This document shows positions 51,015 to 62,521 of a stretch of 64,000 nucleotides of DNA, in pieces. The stretch is from Macrotis lagotis (taxonomy: Eukaryota; Chordata; Mammalia; Peramelemorphia; Peramelidae), in contig NC_133662.1 in NCBI RefSeq assembly GCF_037893015.1, positions 201,077,050-201,141,049 on the forward strand, in the 5' to 3' direction. Position numbers and translations under genes: made by a program. The notes under the pieces were generated by a model. That model did not search any database. It had not been told where the DNA came from and worked only from the letters and a program-made list of their open reading frames with translations. Each line of letters opens with the position of its first letter. The stretch's first letter is position 1.

Positions 51015-51159
51015 AGGGCAGCTAGGTGGCACAATGGATAGATCACCAGCCCTGGAGACAGGAGGACCTAAGTTCGAGTCTGGCCTCAGACATTACCTAG
51101 CTATGTGACCTTGGTCAAGTCACTTAACCCCACTGCCTTGCAAAAAAAGGAAAAAAAAA
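51015..51159 (+). mobile_element. tRNA-derived SINE, abutting the previous SINE
   Basis: gggcagctaggtggcacaat through ccttgcaaaaaaagg. Its B-box gttcgagtctg is closest to a real tRNA among all copies here. Confidence 0.92.
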
Positions 51160-52335
51160 TTAAGTTCAATGACTGACCTCTTAATACTTTCCAACTATTA
51201 ACTTAAAGTATTAAATTTTCTTTGGTGAATGAAGACCACAGCAGACAAGGGGAGGCTCAGTAGGAGGATGAACAATATAATATATGATTATAAATATCAC
51301 ATAATTTAATTTCAGTGATTTATAGGGGGTAAAATGATTTTTAATTGAAAAGCTAAATAGGCAACATTTATTCTGCCCCGAAGAAACAAAAGAAACAAAC
51401 ATACTAAAGTAATGGTGCTGATTGAAATGTATTTTTTTCAGTAAGTATTGCAAGGGTGTTTTATTGGGGTAAGATAAGTAGAATCATAACTTTATAAACT
51501 CTTTCTCATTTCAATTATTAACTGATTTTTGTATTCTAAATAAACATTTAAAAGTCATATTACAATTAAATGGATTCTGTGGATTTCATTATTGAAACTA
51601 CTTGAAATTTAGAAGTTTTGAAGAGAACAGCTTGCTCACAAAGAGATACTCAAGGAAATGACTAGGAAAATACTACTGATCTGATAATTCTTTTAACATC
51701 ATCATAGAAAACATAGAATTTTGGATCTAATGGGAATCTTGGGCATCATCTAGTTGAATTGTTCATTTTGCAAATGAAAACCTTGACATGTTATGGTATT
51801 TTTCTAAGATTGCTTTCTTTCTCAGCATACAGGCACCTCTTGCTATTATCTTCATCCTCATATTCCTTCCACTTTTCTTCTGTCCTTTCCTTTCTATGGG
51901 TAAGCTTCTATTTTATCTTGCCAAGACCTCTAAACCATTTCTTTGATGTTTCTTCAACATATACTTAAAAATTGTTCCTCTTACCAGTTCCTTTGCTAGT
52001 ACTCCTTTAAAGACTGTTTTTCCTTGTTAGAATGTAAGCTCTTTGCTTGCATTTGTATAACTAGTATAACTTAGCACAGTATATAGTAATGGAGTGATGA
52101 TTTTCTCTCTCTTCATATACATAGACACACATATAATATGTACATCCATACATATATAAATACACATGTATCTATATCTATGTATCTATTGCTATACAAA
52201 CATCTATATGTTTCTTATCCACCCCACCAGACCAACTAGAGTTGTTTAGAAACAATTTGCCTTTAGAAAGGCAAAATTTAAAAAAAGATTAGTATCTTGA
52301 CCCAGTCAGCAGGGGGAAGTAGGTGGGAATTCTAA
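51160..52335. other. Intergenic, nothing firm
   Basis: 52120-52200 is an imperfect ATAC/ATCT-rich stretch. No gene. Confidence 0.45.
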
Positions 52336-52339
52336 GATA

Positions 52340-52510
52340 GTTTTCAAAAGAGCTATCTTTGGAGACAGAAGTTGCGGGTTCAAACTCCATCTGTGAAGCT
52401 TACTGCTTGTGTAACCTTGGACAAGTCATTTAATTGCTGGACTTCATTTTCTTCATCTGTATATTAAGGATGTTGGATTAGTTGGGTTTTGTGGTCCCTT
52501 CTAACTCTAT
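52340..52510 (+). repeat. MIR/CORE-SINE relic
   Basis: tgcgggttcaaactccatct, gtaaccttggacaagtcatt, cttcatctgtatattaagg. Confidence 0.65.
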
Positions 52511-53999
52511 CATAATTAATCCCTTTGATTCAGGGCAAGATCCTGGGAGATACTGATTAATGAGAGGAGGCCTATAAAAGAGAGGATTTGACAAATATGA
52601 CTATTCAGATGCTGGGATTTTAAATGCATTGAGAAAGTTGTGACATATTTGGCAAGTTGGGTAAAATATTTGGATAAACATACAAAAGGTTCTACCAGTC
52701 CATCCTTTTAGTGGCATGAGAGAAATACTGTCTTATCTTGAGGATTGGATGTCTTTGTTCAAAGAATTGTAATTGGCCCATGATAGATTACAGAAAGAAT
52801 ATAAAGAAATCTAGGTGGAAATAAATTCATTTTGATGATGAAATAATATGGAAATTGAACCAGATGATTGATGATGTTGCTGATTTAGTCTCCACAGAGT
52901 CTGATCAGGAAAGAAAGTTTGAAGTATCAAGGGAAGAGAGATATATCATTTGAGAATATTTTACTTGTCTCTAAAGAAGTAGGCTTTCAGAAAGGTAGAA
53001 GAGTATAGCTGAGAAATTCTAAAGAAGCTAAAGATAATGGGAATTGAGATAGCATAAGGAATGGTTATGGCAAAGCAGAGTAAAGAACGGTAAAATCTTG
53101 GGATCTCTGGTGTAGGAGCAAAGAAAAAAAGAAAATTTTGCTTGGTGAACTACTTGCTGCAAATGTGGTGCCACATTCATAAGAAAAACAGAGTGAAGAG
53201 ACAGATACAGAGGTAGAGAGAAAACAAGAAAAGAAATGAGAGAATAGAGGAAGGAGATAAAGAGTGAAAAAAATGGGAAGAGAGAAGAAAAAGAAGATTA
53301 AAGGAGAGGAAAAAGGAGAAACTATCCTACAAAGGATTCAAGAGCAGTGTAGCAGGTAAGAAGGAATCAAATAGTGCTCAAAAAAAAACAGAAAAGGATG
53401 TCTAAGTCTTATGGGACAAGGATTGTTCTCAGCAATAACTTGGAAAAATGCTTATGTTTGGATACCAAGATTTATACTAAACCAGCAAAAAAGTATTCTA
53501 GGTACTGATTTCCAAAAAAGGAGATACTCTTCCAAATGATGAAACTCTCAAAAAAAAAATAAAGCTAGATCTAATGCTATGCCAGTTTAATTTTTACAAA
53601 TTCTAGGACATTAGAATAAATTCAAAGTGAGAAAAAATAACAATAAGACCAAAACAATTTTCATGAAATTCCATTGTTACTGGATGAGGAAAAAAGATTT
53701 AAATGGAAATTTATTGGTCTCTTGAATTTGGTGATTAGAGAATTGGATTCTGGTTAGTTTAGGACAATAGTTTTTAGAGCATGAATTAATTATACATTAT
53801 AATTGTACATTTGCACATCAAAATATGCATCTTTGTGCACAGATCTCTTGCCAGACAACATAGAAAAAAGATGGGCATCTGAATGCTCCTTGACAAACAT
53901 CATCTTTTCCAACTGGAAAGAATTTAGTATCTTAATGGGATGGAGACAGAGGCATTTTGATAAAATTATGATATAAATGATAGATTATAGAGTTAGAAT
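52511..53999. other. Intergenic, nothing recognised
   Basis: A-rich sequence without ORFs over 60 codons; possibly old LINE debris but no landmark. Confidence 0.4.
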
Positions 54000-54170
54000 T
54001 GGAAAAGACCATCTAACCAGGCTCCTAATTTTACAGAGAGGGAAACAGAATAGGAGAGAAGCTAAGTAACTTGTTCAAGGTCACATAGTTTAAGTGACAC
54101 AGCCAGGATTTGAATCAAGTGCTCTGATTCTAAATTCAAAATGTTTTATCTTCTGTCATGTTGCTATGAT
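54000..54170 (-). repeat. MIR-like relic
   Basis: ttttacagagagggaaacag, taacttgttcaaggtcacat, cagccaggatttgaatcaag. Confidence 0.6.
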
Positions 54171-54554
54171 GATAATCTTAACATTTTTTAACTATAGACT
54201 AAATGAGAGAAGACAGAAGGGGGGGGGTTAATTTCCAAATCTGGGAGCCACAGGAAACAAAGGCTGCTCTGTTTCTATAAACAGAGACATATAAACAGGG
54301 CCCTTGGGCTAGAAGCTGTTGGGATCCAGATGGACTCTTGCAATGCATGAGAAGAGTACTCAGTCACTTGGGAGTCAAAGCTACTAAAGCTCAGGATGCC
54401 ATCTGGTGGCTTATGCAGACATCAAACCATAATTATTCTAACACTACTTGTTAGCCTTTCCTCTTCCAGTGACATTTAAAACAGGTATTCCTGGGAGAGG
54501 AGGCTTTGGGGATCTTATATTGTAATTTATTTTATTATGACTTTTCACCAAGCA

Positions 54555-54670
54555 GGATGATGTGTAGTCAGAAGAGCTCTGGTCTGGGAATCAGGACAAT
54601 TGGTTTGAATCTTGCCCCTTCCCCTAGCTAGTTTTGGAACCTTGGTCAAGATAGTTTCCCTGATAGAATA
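54555..54670 (+). repeat. MIR-like 5' half
   Basis: gtagtcagaagagctctggt, caattggtttgaatcttgcc, ccttggtcaagatagtttcc. Confidence 0.55.
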
Positions 54671-55009
54671 TGATGGTATTGACAAGATTAGCAGTTCTCA
54701 AAAATAGGGTGGGGGTCCCTGAAACTCTGGGGGTTGACAAGGTCACAGTAATTTCATAAACAATTCCTAATAATACTAAGACATTAAATACCTAATTATG
54801 GTAAATACCGATGCATATAACCCACATTAACAAAAGTTCTTGGGGGATATCCTCAATAATTTTTAAGAGTAAAAAGGTCCTGAAATTGAAATGCTTGAGA
54901 ACCACTAGCTTGGAATCATAAGATCTTAAAGTTCTTTCAAGCCATTTACAATCCTATAATTACCTAGGCTCTAACTTTCAGAATGTTCTATGGTTTCTTG
55001 AACTTGAAC

Positions 55010-55238
55010 TGGGCACCTGGGTAGCTCAGTGGATGGAGTACCAGGTCTGAAGTCAGAAGGAATCATTTTCCTGCATTCAAATCTGGTCTTAGACACTTTA
55101 CTAGCTGGGTGACCCTAGAAAAGTCACTTAACCCTGTTTGCCTCAGTTTCCTCATCTATAAAATGATCTGGAGAAGAAAATAACAAATCAAGTATTTTTG
55201 CTCAGAAAACCCCAAATGCCTGACACAACTGAACAACA
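55010..55238 (+). mobile_element. Longer Mar1-type SINE
   Basis: gggcacctgggtagctcagt, then gactttactagctgggtgacc-like body, cctcagtttcctcatctat, aatgatctggagaagaaaat and ctgacacaactgaacaac. Confidence 0.85.
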
Positions 55239-55344
55239 ATTATACTTTAACATATTTAAAATTCATTAACAATCCAAACTGTGCCTTCACCAAGGCAGAG
55301 TGTTCAATTTGCATCTCAAATATGACTCTTTAAACATTAATGTA

Positions 55345-55520
55345 GGGAAGGAAGGAAACAGCCATCATTACACACCTCCTATCTGCCAGATATTTACAAA
55401 TTTGATCCTCACAACCCTGAAAGTAGATACTATAATTATCCTCAGTTTTACAGTTGAGGAAACTGAGGCAAAACAAAGGTTAGGTGACTTGAGTGGCTGA
55501 GTGAATGAACTCAATTCTTC
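55345..55520 (-). repeat. MIR-like relic
   Basis: tatctgccagatatttacaa, gatcctcacaaccctgaaag, cagttgaggaaactgaggc. Confidence 0.6.
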
Positions 55521-56029
55521 CTGTTTAAAAACCTAAAGCCTTATCTCTTTAATGCTATTACAGCTAATCAAGAAGCAGGACATGACTTTTTTGTCCACAA
55601 AAGAATGAAAAGGCATCTTCACCTAAGGCTAAGGACAAAGCTATCAGATGACAGGTTGTCCTTCAACCAGTTGTCTCCAGCCCCAAGTAGCTGCAAAATA
55701 TAGTCAGCCCCAGCCATTGCAGACTCCTTGGGAAGCTTTCTTGCACATTTTAGGTGACTCAGCCTTTTAGGGCCAAGACCCAACCATTCTATAGGACTGC
55801 AAAGTCCTCTGAAGGACAGTGGTGCTGGCCAGAGCTGGACAATGGGAAAAAGAAGGTTGACAGTGGGCAAGACTGCAGGGGATATGGTTTAGAAAAGGTT
55901 ATAAAAAAAGGATGTTTTCAAGCTCAACCTTGATGTTCCAAATGAAAATTTCCTCTTAGAAATCCAGGCTCCTGTGGGAGTAAAGAAAATAAATGTATGC
56001 TAAACCAACCTTAAAGGGATAGCTAACTA
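55521..56029. other. Intergenic, nothing recognised
   Basis: A minus-strand frame at 55619-55870 has no family resemblance and no supporting context. Confidence 0.4.
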
Positions 56030-56145
56030 TGGGCTATTAATAATGAAGAAGATGTTGCTTTCCATGGAGGGGGTGGGGTGTGGAGGGAAGTAAGATTGGG
56101 GGGGGGGGAATTGTAAAACTGAAGTAAAATCTTTAATAAAAGGGA
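56030..56145 (+). mobile_element. L1 3'-terminal tail
   Basis: gttgctttccatggaggggg, a G11 tract, aattgtaaaactgaagtaaa and atctttaataaaag parallel the end of the 7-8 kb L1. Confidence 0.55.
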
Positions 56146-56218
56146 AAAAATGACGATGATGCCCAGGGTGGTTTCTAGGGTCAAAGAGTTATTGCCAATT
56201 CTGCTTGAATACAGTTTC

Positions 56219-56755
56219 AAGGAGGAAAAAAAATAGGATAAGAGGGAGAAAGGAGAAAGGAGAAAGGAAGGAAGGAAAGAAGGAAGGAAGGAAAAGAGGG
56301 AGGGAGGAAGGAAGGGAGGGAGGGAGGGGAAAATGGAAGGGAGGAAGAAAGGAGGAATGAAGGAAAGAAGGAAAGGAAGGAAATGAGGGAGGGAAGTAGG
56401 AAGGAAGTGAGGGGAGAGGAAGGAGGGGGAGGGAGGGAAAAATGGAAGGGAGGAAAAAAGGAAGGGAAGGGAAGGGAGGGAGGGTAAGAGAAGAAAGAAA
56501 AGGAAGAAAGGAAGAAGGAAAGAAAGAAGAATGAAGGAGGAAGGAAAGAAGGAAGAAAGGAGGAAGAAAAGAAGGGAGGGAGGAAGGAAAAAAGGAAAGA
56601 TGGAAGGAAGGAACAAAAGGAAGAAAGGAAAGAAGAGAGAAAAGAAGGGAAGAAAGAGGGAAGGAAAGAAAAGGAAGAAGGAGAAAAGGAAGGGAGGAAG
56701 GAAAGAAGTAAGAAAGGGAAAAAGGAATGGAGGGAGGAAGAAAGGGGAAAAACAG
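56219..56755. repeat. 535-bp polypurine GGAA/GGGA tract
   Basis: Virtually all purines on the + strand: ggaa, ggga, gaaa and ggag units in changing mixtures. Long Ser/Phe/Pro ORFs on the minus strand are products of this composition. Confidence 0.95.
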
Positions 56756-56791
56756 TCATTAAGTGGCTACTAAGTGCCAGTCATTGTTCTG

Positions 56792-56959
56792 TTTTTTTTT
56801 TTAATTTAATTTTTAAAATGTATTTATTTAAGGCATGGGGTTAAGTGACTTGCTCAAGATCACACAGCTAGGCAATTATTAAGTGTGAGTCTGGATTTGA
56901 ATTCAGGTCCTCCTGACTCCAAGACTGATGCTCTATCCACTACGCCACCTAGCCGCCCT
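56792..56959 (-). mobile_element. tRNA-derived SINE
   Basis: agtcattgttct before, agtcactgttct after. Confidence 0.9.
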
Positions 56960-56971
56960 AAGTCACTGTTC

Positions 56972-57160
56972 TAAATATTTTATAATTATCATTTATTCCT
57001 CACAACCACCTTGGGATCCAGATGCTTTTATTATCTCCATTTTACATATAAGAAATGGAGGCAGATGAAGAAGTAACATGTGTCTAAGGACACATAACTA
57101 GTACATATCTGAGGTTGAATTTGAACTCAGATCTTTCTAACCCCATGTCTGAGATTCTAT
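56972..57160 (-). repeat. MIR-like relic
   Basis: cctcacaaccaccttggga, attatctccattttacatat, gaggttgaatttgaactcag. Confidence 0.6.
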
Positions 57161-57213
57161 CTGCTTTTAGGAAGGCAGTGCATAGAATTGGCCTGGAAGT
57201 CAAAAAGATCTTA

Positions 57214-57440
57214 AAGTAGCTAGATGGCCCAGTGGATAGAAGTCTGGAAAATATGCATTCAAATTTGTCCTCAGATACTTACTAGCTGTATGATCTTAGA
57301 CAAGTCACATAATGGCTCTTTACCTCAGTTTCTTCTTTTATAAAATGGGGCTAACAATTAGTGCCCACATCTCAGGTTGTTAATATTTGTAAAGTGCTTT
57401 GCTAACCTCAAAGTAATGCACTACATATACACCAGTTGTT
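57214..57440 (+). repeat. CORE-SINE relic (MIR/Ther type)
   Basis: agctagatggcccagtgga, ttactagctgtatgatctta, tataaaatggggctaacaat, aatatttgtaaagtgctttg. Confidence 0.65.
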
Positions 57441-57602
57441 ATTTTTGTTGCTGTATTATTACAAGGGTTCAAGCCTCCCCTCAGAGCTTTAGGTAACTAG
57501 GACTGATACTGCAGAGAGGGCACCAAACTGCAATGATAGAGGGAATTTCCTCACAGATCTGGTTTCTGTCCCTCTCCTTCTGTGTCTTCCTAGCTTCTAG
57601 AT

Positions 57603-57905
57603 GTGAGGCAATCAGGGTTAAATGACTTGCCTAGGATCACACAGCTTGGAAGTACCAAGTATCTGAGGTCATATTTGTACTCAGGTCCTCCTGTCTCCAG
57701 GGCTGATGCTCTGTCTACTACATCACCTAGCCTCCTGTCATCCTGATCCACATCTGGCTGATGTCTCCAAAGGAGAAAGTGAGGCTGGTAGACTCAGCAT
57801 AGTCCCCCTCACTCAAATCCAATTGGTGTGGATGTCATGGCATCATCTCCCTGATGATGTCATGATCCTCTTGGAGAACAAAGGACAAACCTCAACAACA
57901 GATAT
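57603..57905. mobile_element. SINE joined to an RTE-like tail
   Basis: The antisense-style SINE body (gttaaatgacttgcctagg to acatcacctagcctcct) is followed by tgatccacatctggctgatg, cccctcactcaaatccaat and ggagaacaaaggacaaac, ending before an ATR-rich run. The last part resembles the 3' tails of RTE-mobilised repeats. Confidence 0.55.
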
Positions 57906-57990
57906 GAGAAAAAAAATGGAACTGCTATTTCGGCTTCCTCTCTATTCCACTCTAATGTTCCCACAAATTACTAGATTCAAAGAGGATTAT

Positions 57991-58077
57991 TTTGGAAATA
58001 AGTGAACCTCAATCATGGCTCATTCCATGATTGAGGTTCACCTTGGAAATAAGTAACCACAATTATGGCTCATTCCC
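57991..58077. repeat. 17-bp perfect palindrome between two direct repeats
   Basis: gtgaacctcaatcatgg at 58002-58018 is exactly complemented at 58025-58041 with loop ctcatt. The block tggaaataagtgaacc...ctcattcc (57992-58026) recurs imperfectly at 58043-58077. Confidence 0.95.
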
Positions 58078-58180
58078 ATGCCACAGGGTAAAATTAGAGA
58101 CTTCTAATTCCAACTTAAGTCTAGATTCTCATTATTACTACTCTAACAAAGTAGACCACAGCATCAAATTGATGAGAGCA

Positions 58181-58464
58181 TTTAATTGGAACAGAAAAGG
58201 AAATGAAATAAACTTTTGATAGATTTTCAGCAGCCATTGCTAAGTGCATTTGAATATTGAGTGCTTTTCCACCCTCTTCTTCTCCAGCATCATATAGGGA
58301 TAAAGTTCACATTTATCTAGCTTTAATTGGAACAAAAAAAGGAAATGAAATAAACCTTAGCTAGAGTCTCAGCAGCTATTGCTAAGTGCATTTGAATACT
58401 GAGTGCTTTTTCACTCTCTTCTTCTCCAAGCATCATAGAGAAATAAAGTTCACCTTTATCTAGG
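58181..58464. repeat. ~141-bp tandem duplication
   Basis: Unit 1 58181-58321 and unit 2 58322-58464, both running from tttaattggaaca to tttatctag with about one difference in eight to ten bases. Confidence 0.92.
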
Positions 58465-59329
58465 TTTCTAGTTATAAAACAGGGAAAAGTGAAATGCCTT
58501 GGTGGCTGTGGGATGCACTACTAAGAGCTCTGGAGTGGCACTTTGCTTGAGCTATAACAGGCTCCCTGCCTCACTTCCTTACTATTAGCCGTCTATTCAA
58601 AAGTCAATCACTATCTCCACTGGAGTCAGTAAGAAAACTAAGATGCTTGTACAGCAGTTAGAGCCCAGCTGTGATAAAGCAAGCATACATTTATGGAAGT
58701 TAAAAGCACTCCCTGGCAACGTTTGAGGAGTCCTGAGCAGCAGGACTGTGAGTTTTAGGGTGTTAGCTGGTGAATCATTTAGATAGTAGATCACAGTGCC
58801 CCGGAAAGCAGCTATTTCAAGTCAAGTCAGAGTGGGTGAGGATTGAGAAAACAGGGAGGAAGGTCAAGAGTAAAAACACAAAAGAGCTGAGTAGCAGTCC
58901 CTTTAATTACAACAAGATTTCCTAAAGTCATTTTGAGGTGATAATTATTTAAATAGCTAAATTCCCAACTGATATGTCACTCTGTTGCTATATAGGTTAA
59001 TCAGGACATGAAACAAGATCTATTGCCTCTTTTTGACTAATTCCCTCCCAACTTACATTTCTGGACTGGGACCTCCAGAGGGATTGATATTCCACATTCA
59101 GTGTCTTACTTGTGTATGAACTACTAAAGTTATAGTTTGTGAGCCCACACCAATGTATTTACAGTTACTAGTTAGTGATACAATTAGTTTAAATCAAAGG
59201 CATTTACTGAAAAGACAATTTCATATAATCCTAGGGTGTGCTGTCCCACAAATACATTGAACTTCAGTGGAAAGGGGGAGTCACATAAATAGAACATATT
59301 ACTGGAGGTCACATAAACAGAATATACTG
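58465..59329. other. Intergenic, nothing recognised
   Basis: No supported feature. Confidence 0.4.
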
Positions 59330-59479
59330 GGGGCAGCTAGGTGGTGCAGTGAATAGAGCACTGGCCCTGGAATTAGGAGGACCTGACTTCAAATTCTAAT
59401 ATCAGATACTTAATATTTGCCTAGCTGTGTGACCTTGGGCAAGTCACTTAACCCCAATGCCTTGCAAAAATAAAAAAAA
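59330..59479 (+). mobile_element. tRNA-derived SINE
   Basis: agaatatactgg before, agaatatactag after. Confidence 0.92.
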
Positions 59480-59750
59480 TAGAATATACTAGTGGAGAGG
59501 CACACATTAAGGACCATGTGGTCGAGTTAACATGCTTCTGAAGCTGCAGGACTCCCATATTCCTTATTTTCTCATTGTGTCTTCCTGGCACTCCTTCAGT
59601 GTTCATTGACTCCTACTTGGCCAGTTAATCACTATAAAAATGGTACCCTTTTCAGTGGGGAACCAGGACAAAAGAGATATCCCCCAAGACACTGGAAGAA
59701 CAACAAGGGAAAGACATAAAGGCAATTCCTCTTAAAAACTGAGTTCTTTG

Positions 59751-59912
59751 AGGCAGCTAGGTGGTGTAGTGGATAAAGCACTGGCCCTGGAGTCAGGAGT
59801 ACCTGGGTTCAAGTCTGGTCTCAGACACTTAATAATTACCTAGCTGTGTGGCCTTGGGCAAGCCACTTAACCCCATTTGCCTTGCAAAAACCTAAAAAAA
59901 AAAAAAAAACCA
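59751..59912 (+). mobile_element. tRNA-derived SINE
   Basis: aaaactgagttctt on both sides (about 59735 and 59937). The A-rich tail is lengthened to ~55 bases with C interruptions. Confidence 0.92.
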
Positions 59913-60285
59913 ACTAACAAAAAAAAAACCAAAACAAAACTGAGTTCTTCCAAGGTTGGCTCTCTTCTTAATTGTCTTCCTTGAATGAACTTTTAAAGGC
60001 TATGAGAATTGTTACTAATCCTTTAAGGAAGTGAATCAAATAGCAAACATTTTCTCAGCAACTCTAGATAAAACAATGCACCACTTTCTTTTTTTTTTAA
60101 GTTTTTTTTCTCCATTTATTTACTTATTCTTATTTTGTACAAATTTTTTTATACATTACTAAAATATTCCTGTTTAAGAGAAAACATTATACCCCTCCCC
60201 TGAAAAATATAGACCCACATGAGTGATAAAGTAAAGGGGAGAGAAAAAAATTAAAATTAAAATAAAAAAAATAATAATAATTGTA

Positions 60286-60441
60286 GGTATGGCCAAGTAG
60301 CGCAGTAGATGGAGCACCAGCCCTGGAGCCAGGAGCACCCGAGCCCCAATCCAGCCCCATACACCCAACAATTATCCAGCTGTGTGACCCCATGCAAGCT
60401 ACCCCAACCCCATTGTCTTACAAAAACCAAAAAAAAAAAAA
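60286..60441 (+). mobile_element. SINE nested in the 60-kb L1-derived element
   Basis: taggtatggccaagtagcgc through cttacaaaaacc. Absent from the 12-kb copy, where the flanking ATT-rich sequence is continuous, so it inserted later. Confidence 0.85.
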
Positions 60442-60478
60442 AGATCCAAAATAAAATAAAATAGTAAAAATAATAGTA

Positions 60479-60619
60479 GGGGCAGCTGGGTGGTGGATGG
60501 AGCACTGGCCCCTGAGCCAGGAGCACCTGGGTCCAAATCCAGCCTCAGACACCCAACAATCACCCAGCTGTGTGGCCCCAGGCAGGCCACCCCGCCCCAT
60601 TTGCCCTGCAACCTCCCCC
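60479..60619 (+). repeat. SINE-like segment shared with the 12-kb copy (b)
   Basis: ggggcagctgggtggtggat through catttgccctgcaacc. GC-rich variant of the SINE with most A/T positions of the core replaced (cccaacaatcacccagctg). Confidence 0.8.
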
Positions 60620-60831
60620 AAAAATAATAATAATAAAAAATGTGCTTCAGTCTGTGTTCCAACACCTCCAGCTCTGTCATGGGTGGATCACATTCTTTAT
60701 GATAAGTCAACCACAAAAGTTACTTCCATATTTTTCCACATTTGCCATTGCTGATGGCAACTCCCTCCTTTCATATTTCTCCACTACCTTATGCTAAATT
60801 CTCTCTCTCCTTTCACTCTGTCTCTGTTGTA

Positions 60832-60969
60832 GGGTAGCTGAGTGGCAAAGCAGATAGATCCCTGGCCCTGGGGCCAAGAGGCCCTGAGCCCACATACCAC
60901 CCCTTAGGCCCAGCATCCACCTGGCCCTATGGTCCTGGATAGGCCATCCAATCCCAGCCCCTTGCAAGA
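60832..60969 (+). repeat. SINE-like segment shared with the 12-kb copy (a)
   Basis: gggtagctgagtggcaaagc through ccagccccttgcaag. B-box region gone (gagcccacataccacc). Confidence 0.8.
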
Positions 60970-61470
60970 AGTAAAGAAAATGTGTTATATCTGACTACTC
61001 TCCCCCCATGGTCCATCCTCCTCTCCATCACTCACATCCTCCCCTTCCCCCTGTCCCCCTTCTCTTCTTAGTCCAGATGCCTATACCCCATTGAGTATAT
61101 ATGCTGTTTCTTCTAGCCACCTCTGATGAGAGCAAAGATTCCCTCATTTCCCCCTTGCCTTTCCCCCTTCCATATCATTGCAATAGCTCATTGTAATAAA
61201 GAAAAATCTTATTATATGAAATATCTTAGCCTATTCCCCCTTTCCTTTTTCTTTCTCCCATTACATTTCCCTTTTATCTATTGACTCCATTTTTACACCA
61301 CATTGTATCTTCAAATTCAGCTTTCTCCTGTGCTTCATCTATAAAAGCTCCTTCTACCTAATCTGTTAATTGAGAAGGTTCATATGAGTATTATCAGTGT
61401 CATTTTTCTATACAGGAATACATGCAATTCATCATCATTAAGTCCCTCATATTTTCCCCTTCTCCACTCT

Positions 61471-62521
61471 CTATGCTTCACCTGAGTCCTGTATTTGAAG
61501 ATCAAACCTTCTGTTCAGCTCTGGCCATTCCAACAGGAACACTTGAAATTCCCCTGGTTCATTGAAAGTCCATCTTTTTCCCTGGAAGAGGACATTCAGT
61601 TTTGCTGGGTACTTGATTCTCAGTTGCATTCTGAGCTCTTTTGACTTCCAGAATAGTATATTCCAAGCCCTATGAGCCTTTAATGTAGTTGCTGCTAAGT
61701 CCTGTGAGATCCTGATTGCAGCTCCATGATATTTCAATTGTGTCCTTCTGGCTGCTTGTAATATTTTCTATTTGACTTGGGAATTCTGGAACTTGGCTAT
61801 AATATTCCTGGGGGGTTGTTTTTTTTAGATCCCTTTCTTGAGGAGATCGATGGATTCTCTCCATTTCTATTTTGCCCTTTGCTTCTAGGATATCAGGGCA
61901 ATTTTCCTGTAGTACTTGAAAATGATGTCAAGGCTCCTTTCCTGATCATGACTTTCTAAATCTGTTTTCCATATCAATTATTTTTTCAATGAGATGTTTC
62001 ACATTTTCTTCTGATTTTTCATTCTTTTGGTTTTGAAGTATCGAGTCCTGATTTCTCATGAATTCAGCAATCTCCCTGAATTCTATTCTTTGTCTGAAGG
62101 ATTTGTTTTCCTCAGAGAGCTTTCTTATCTTTTTCCATCTGGCCAATTCTGCTTTTTTTAAAGCATTCTTCTCCTCAATAACTTTTTGAACTGTTTTATC
62201 CATCTGACCTAAGCTGGTTTTTAGCATGCTATTTTCTTTAGCATTTTTTTGGATTTCCTTGACTAAGCTGCTTACTTCATTTTCATGTTTGTCCTGCATC
62301 TCTCTCATTTCTTTTCCCAGTTTTTCTTCTAACTCCCTCATTTGATTTTCAAAGTCTTTTTTGAGCTCTGTCATAGCCTGATCCCAATTTCTGTTTTTCT
62401 TGGAGTCTTTAGATGCAGGAGTTTGTGTTTCTTCATCTTTATACTGAGTGTTTTGATCCTTCTTGGGCTCACAGGCAAAATATTTCTCAATGGTGTTCCT
62501 CTTGTTTCTCTGCTTGCTCAT
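61471..62521 (-). pseudogene. L1-type ORF1 (RNA-binding ORF1p), broken
   Basis: ORF1p is the nucleic-acid chaperone of L1-type retrotransposons. The first 191 codons (62521-61946) read open: a Lys/Glu-rich N-terminus and a long heptad coiled coil (about residues 50-185, MTELKKDFENQMRELEEK onward). A TGA follows at 61946. The RRM/C-terminal domain continues in shifted frames (61864-61670 and 61737-61471), with YHGAAIRISQDLAATTL and YPAKLNVLFQGK as typical ORF1 CTD landmarks. At least one stop and two frameshifts, so inactive. Confidence 0.85.

Noticed and set aside
51015..51080. tRNA genes suggested by A- and B-box-like sequences in SINEs
   Set aside because: No cloverleaf or acceptor stem; the boxes belong to tRNA-derived SINE heads.
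56023..56759. Two long minus-strand ORFs (197 and 180 codons) rich in Ser, Phe, Leu and Pro
   Set aside because: They exist because the polypurine microsatellite lacks stop codons on its complement; low-complexity, no start context or homology.
61946..62521. 191-codon coiled-coil ORF as a host gene
   Set aside because: N-terminus, coiled coil and the downstream C-terminal fragments match L1 ORF1, and 5'UTR and repeat context agree; it is a dead retrotransposon gene.
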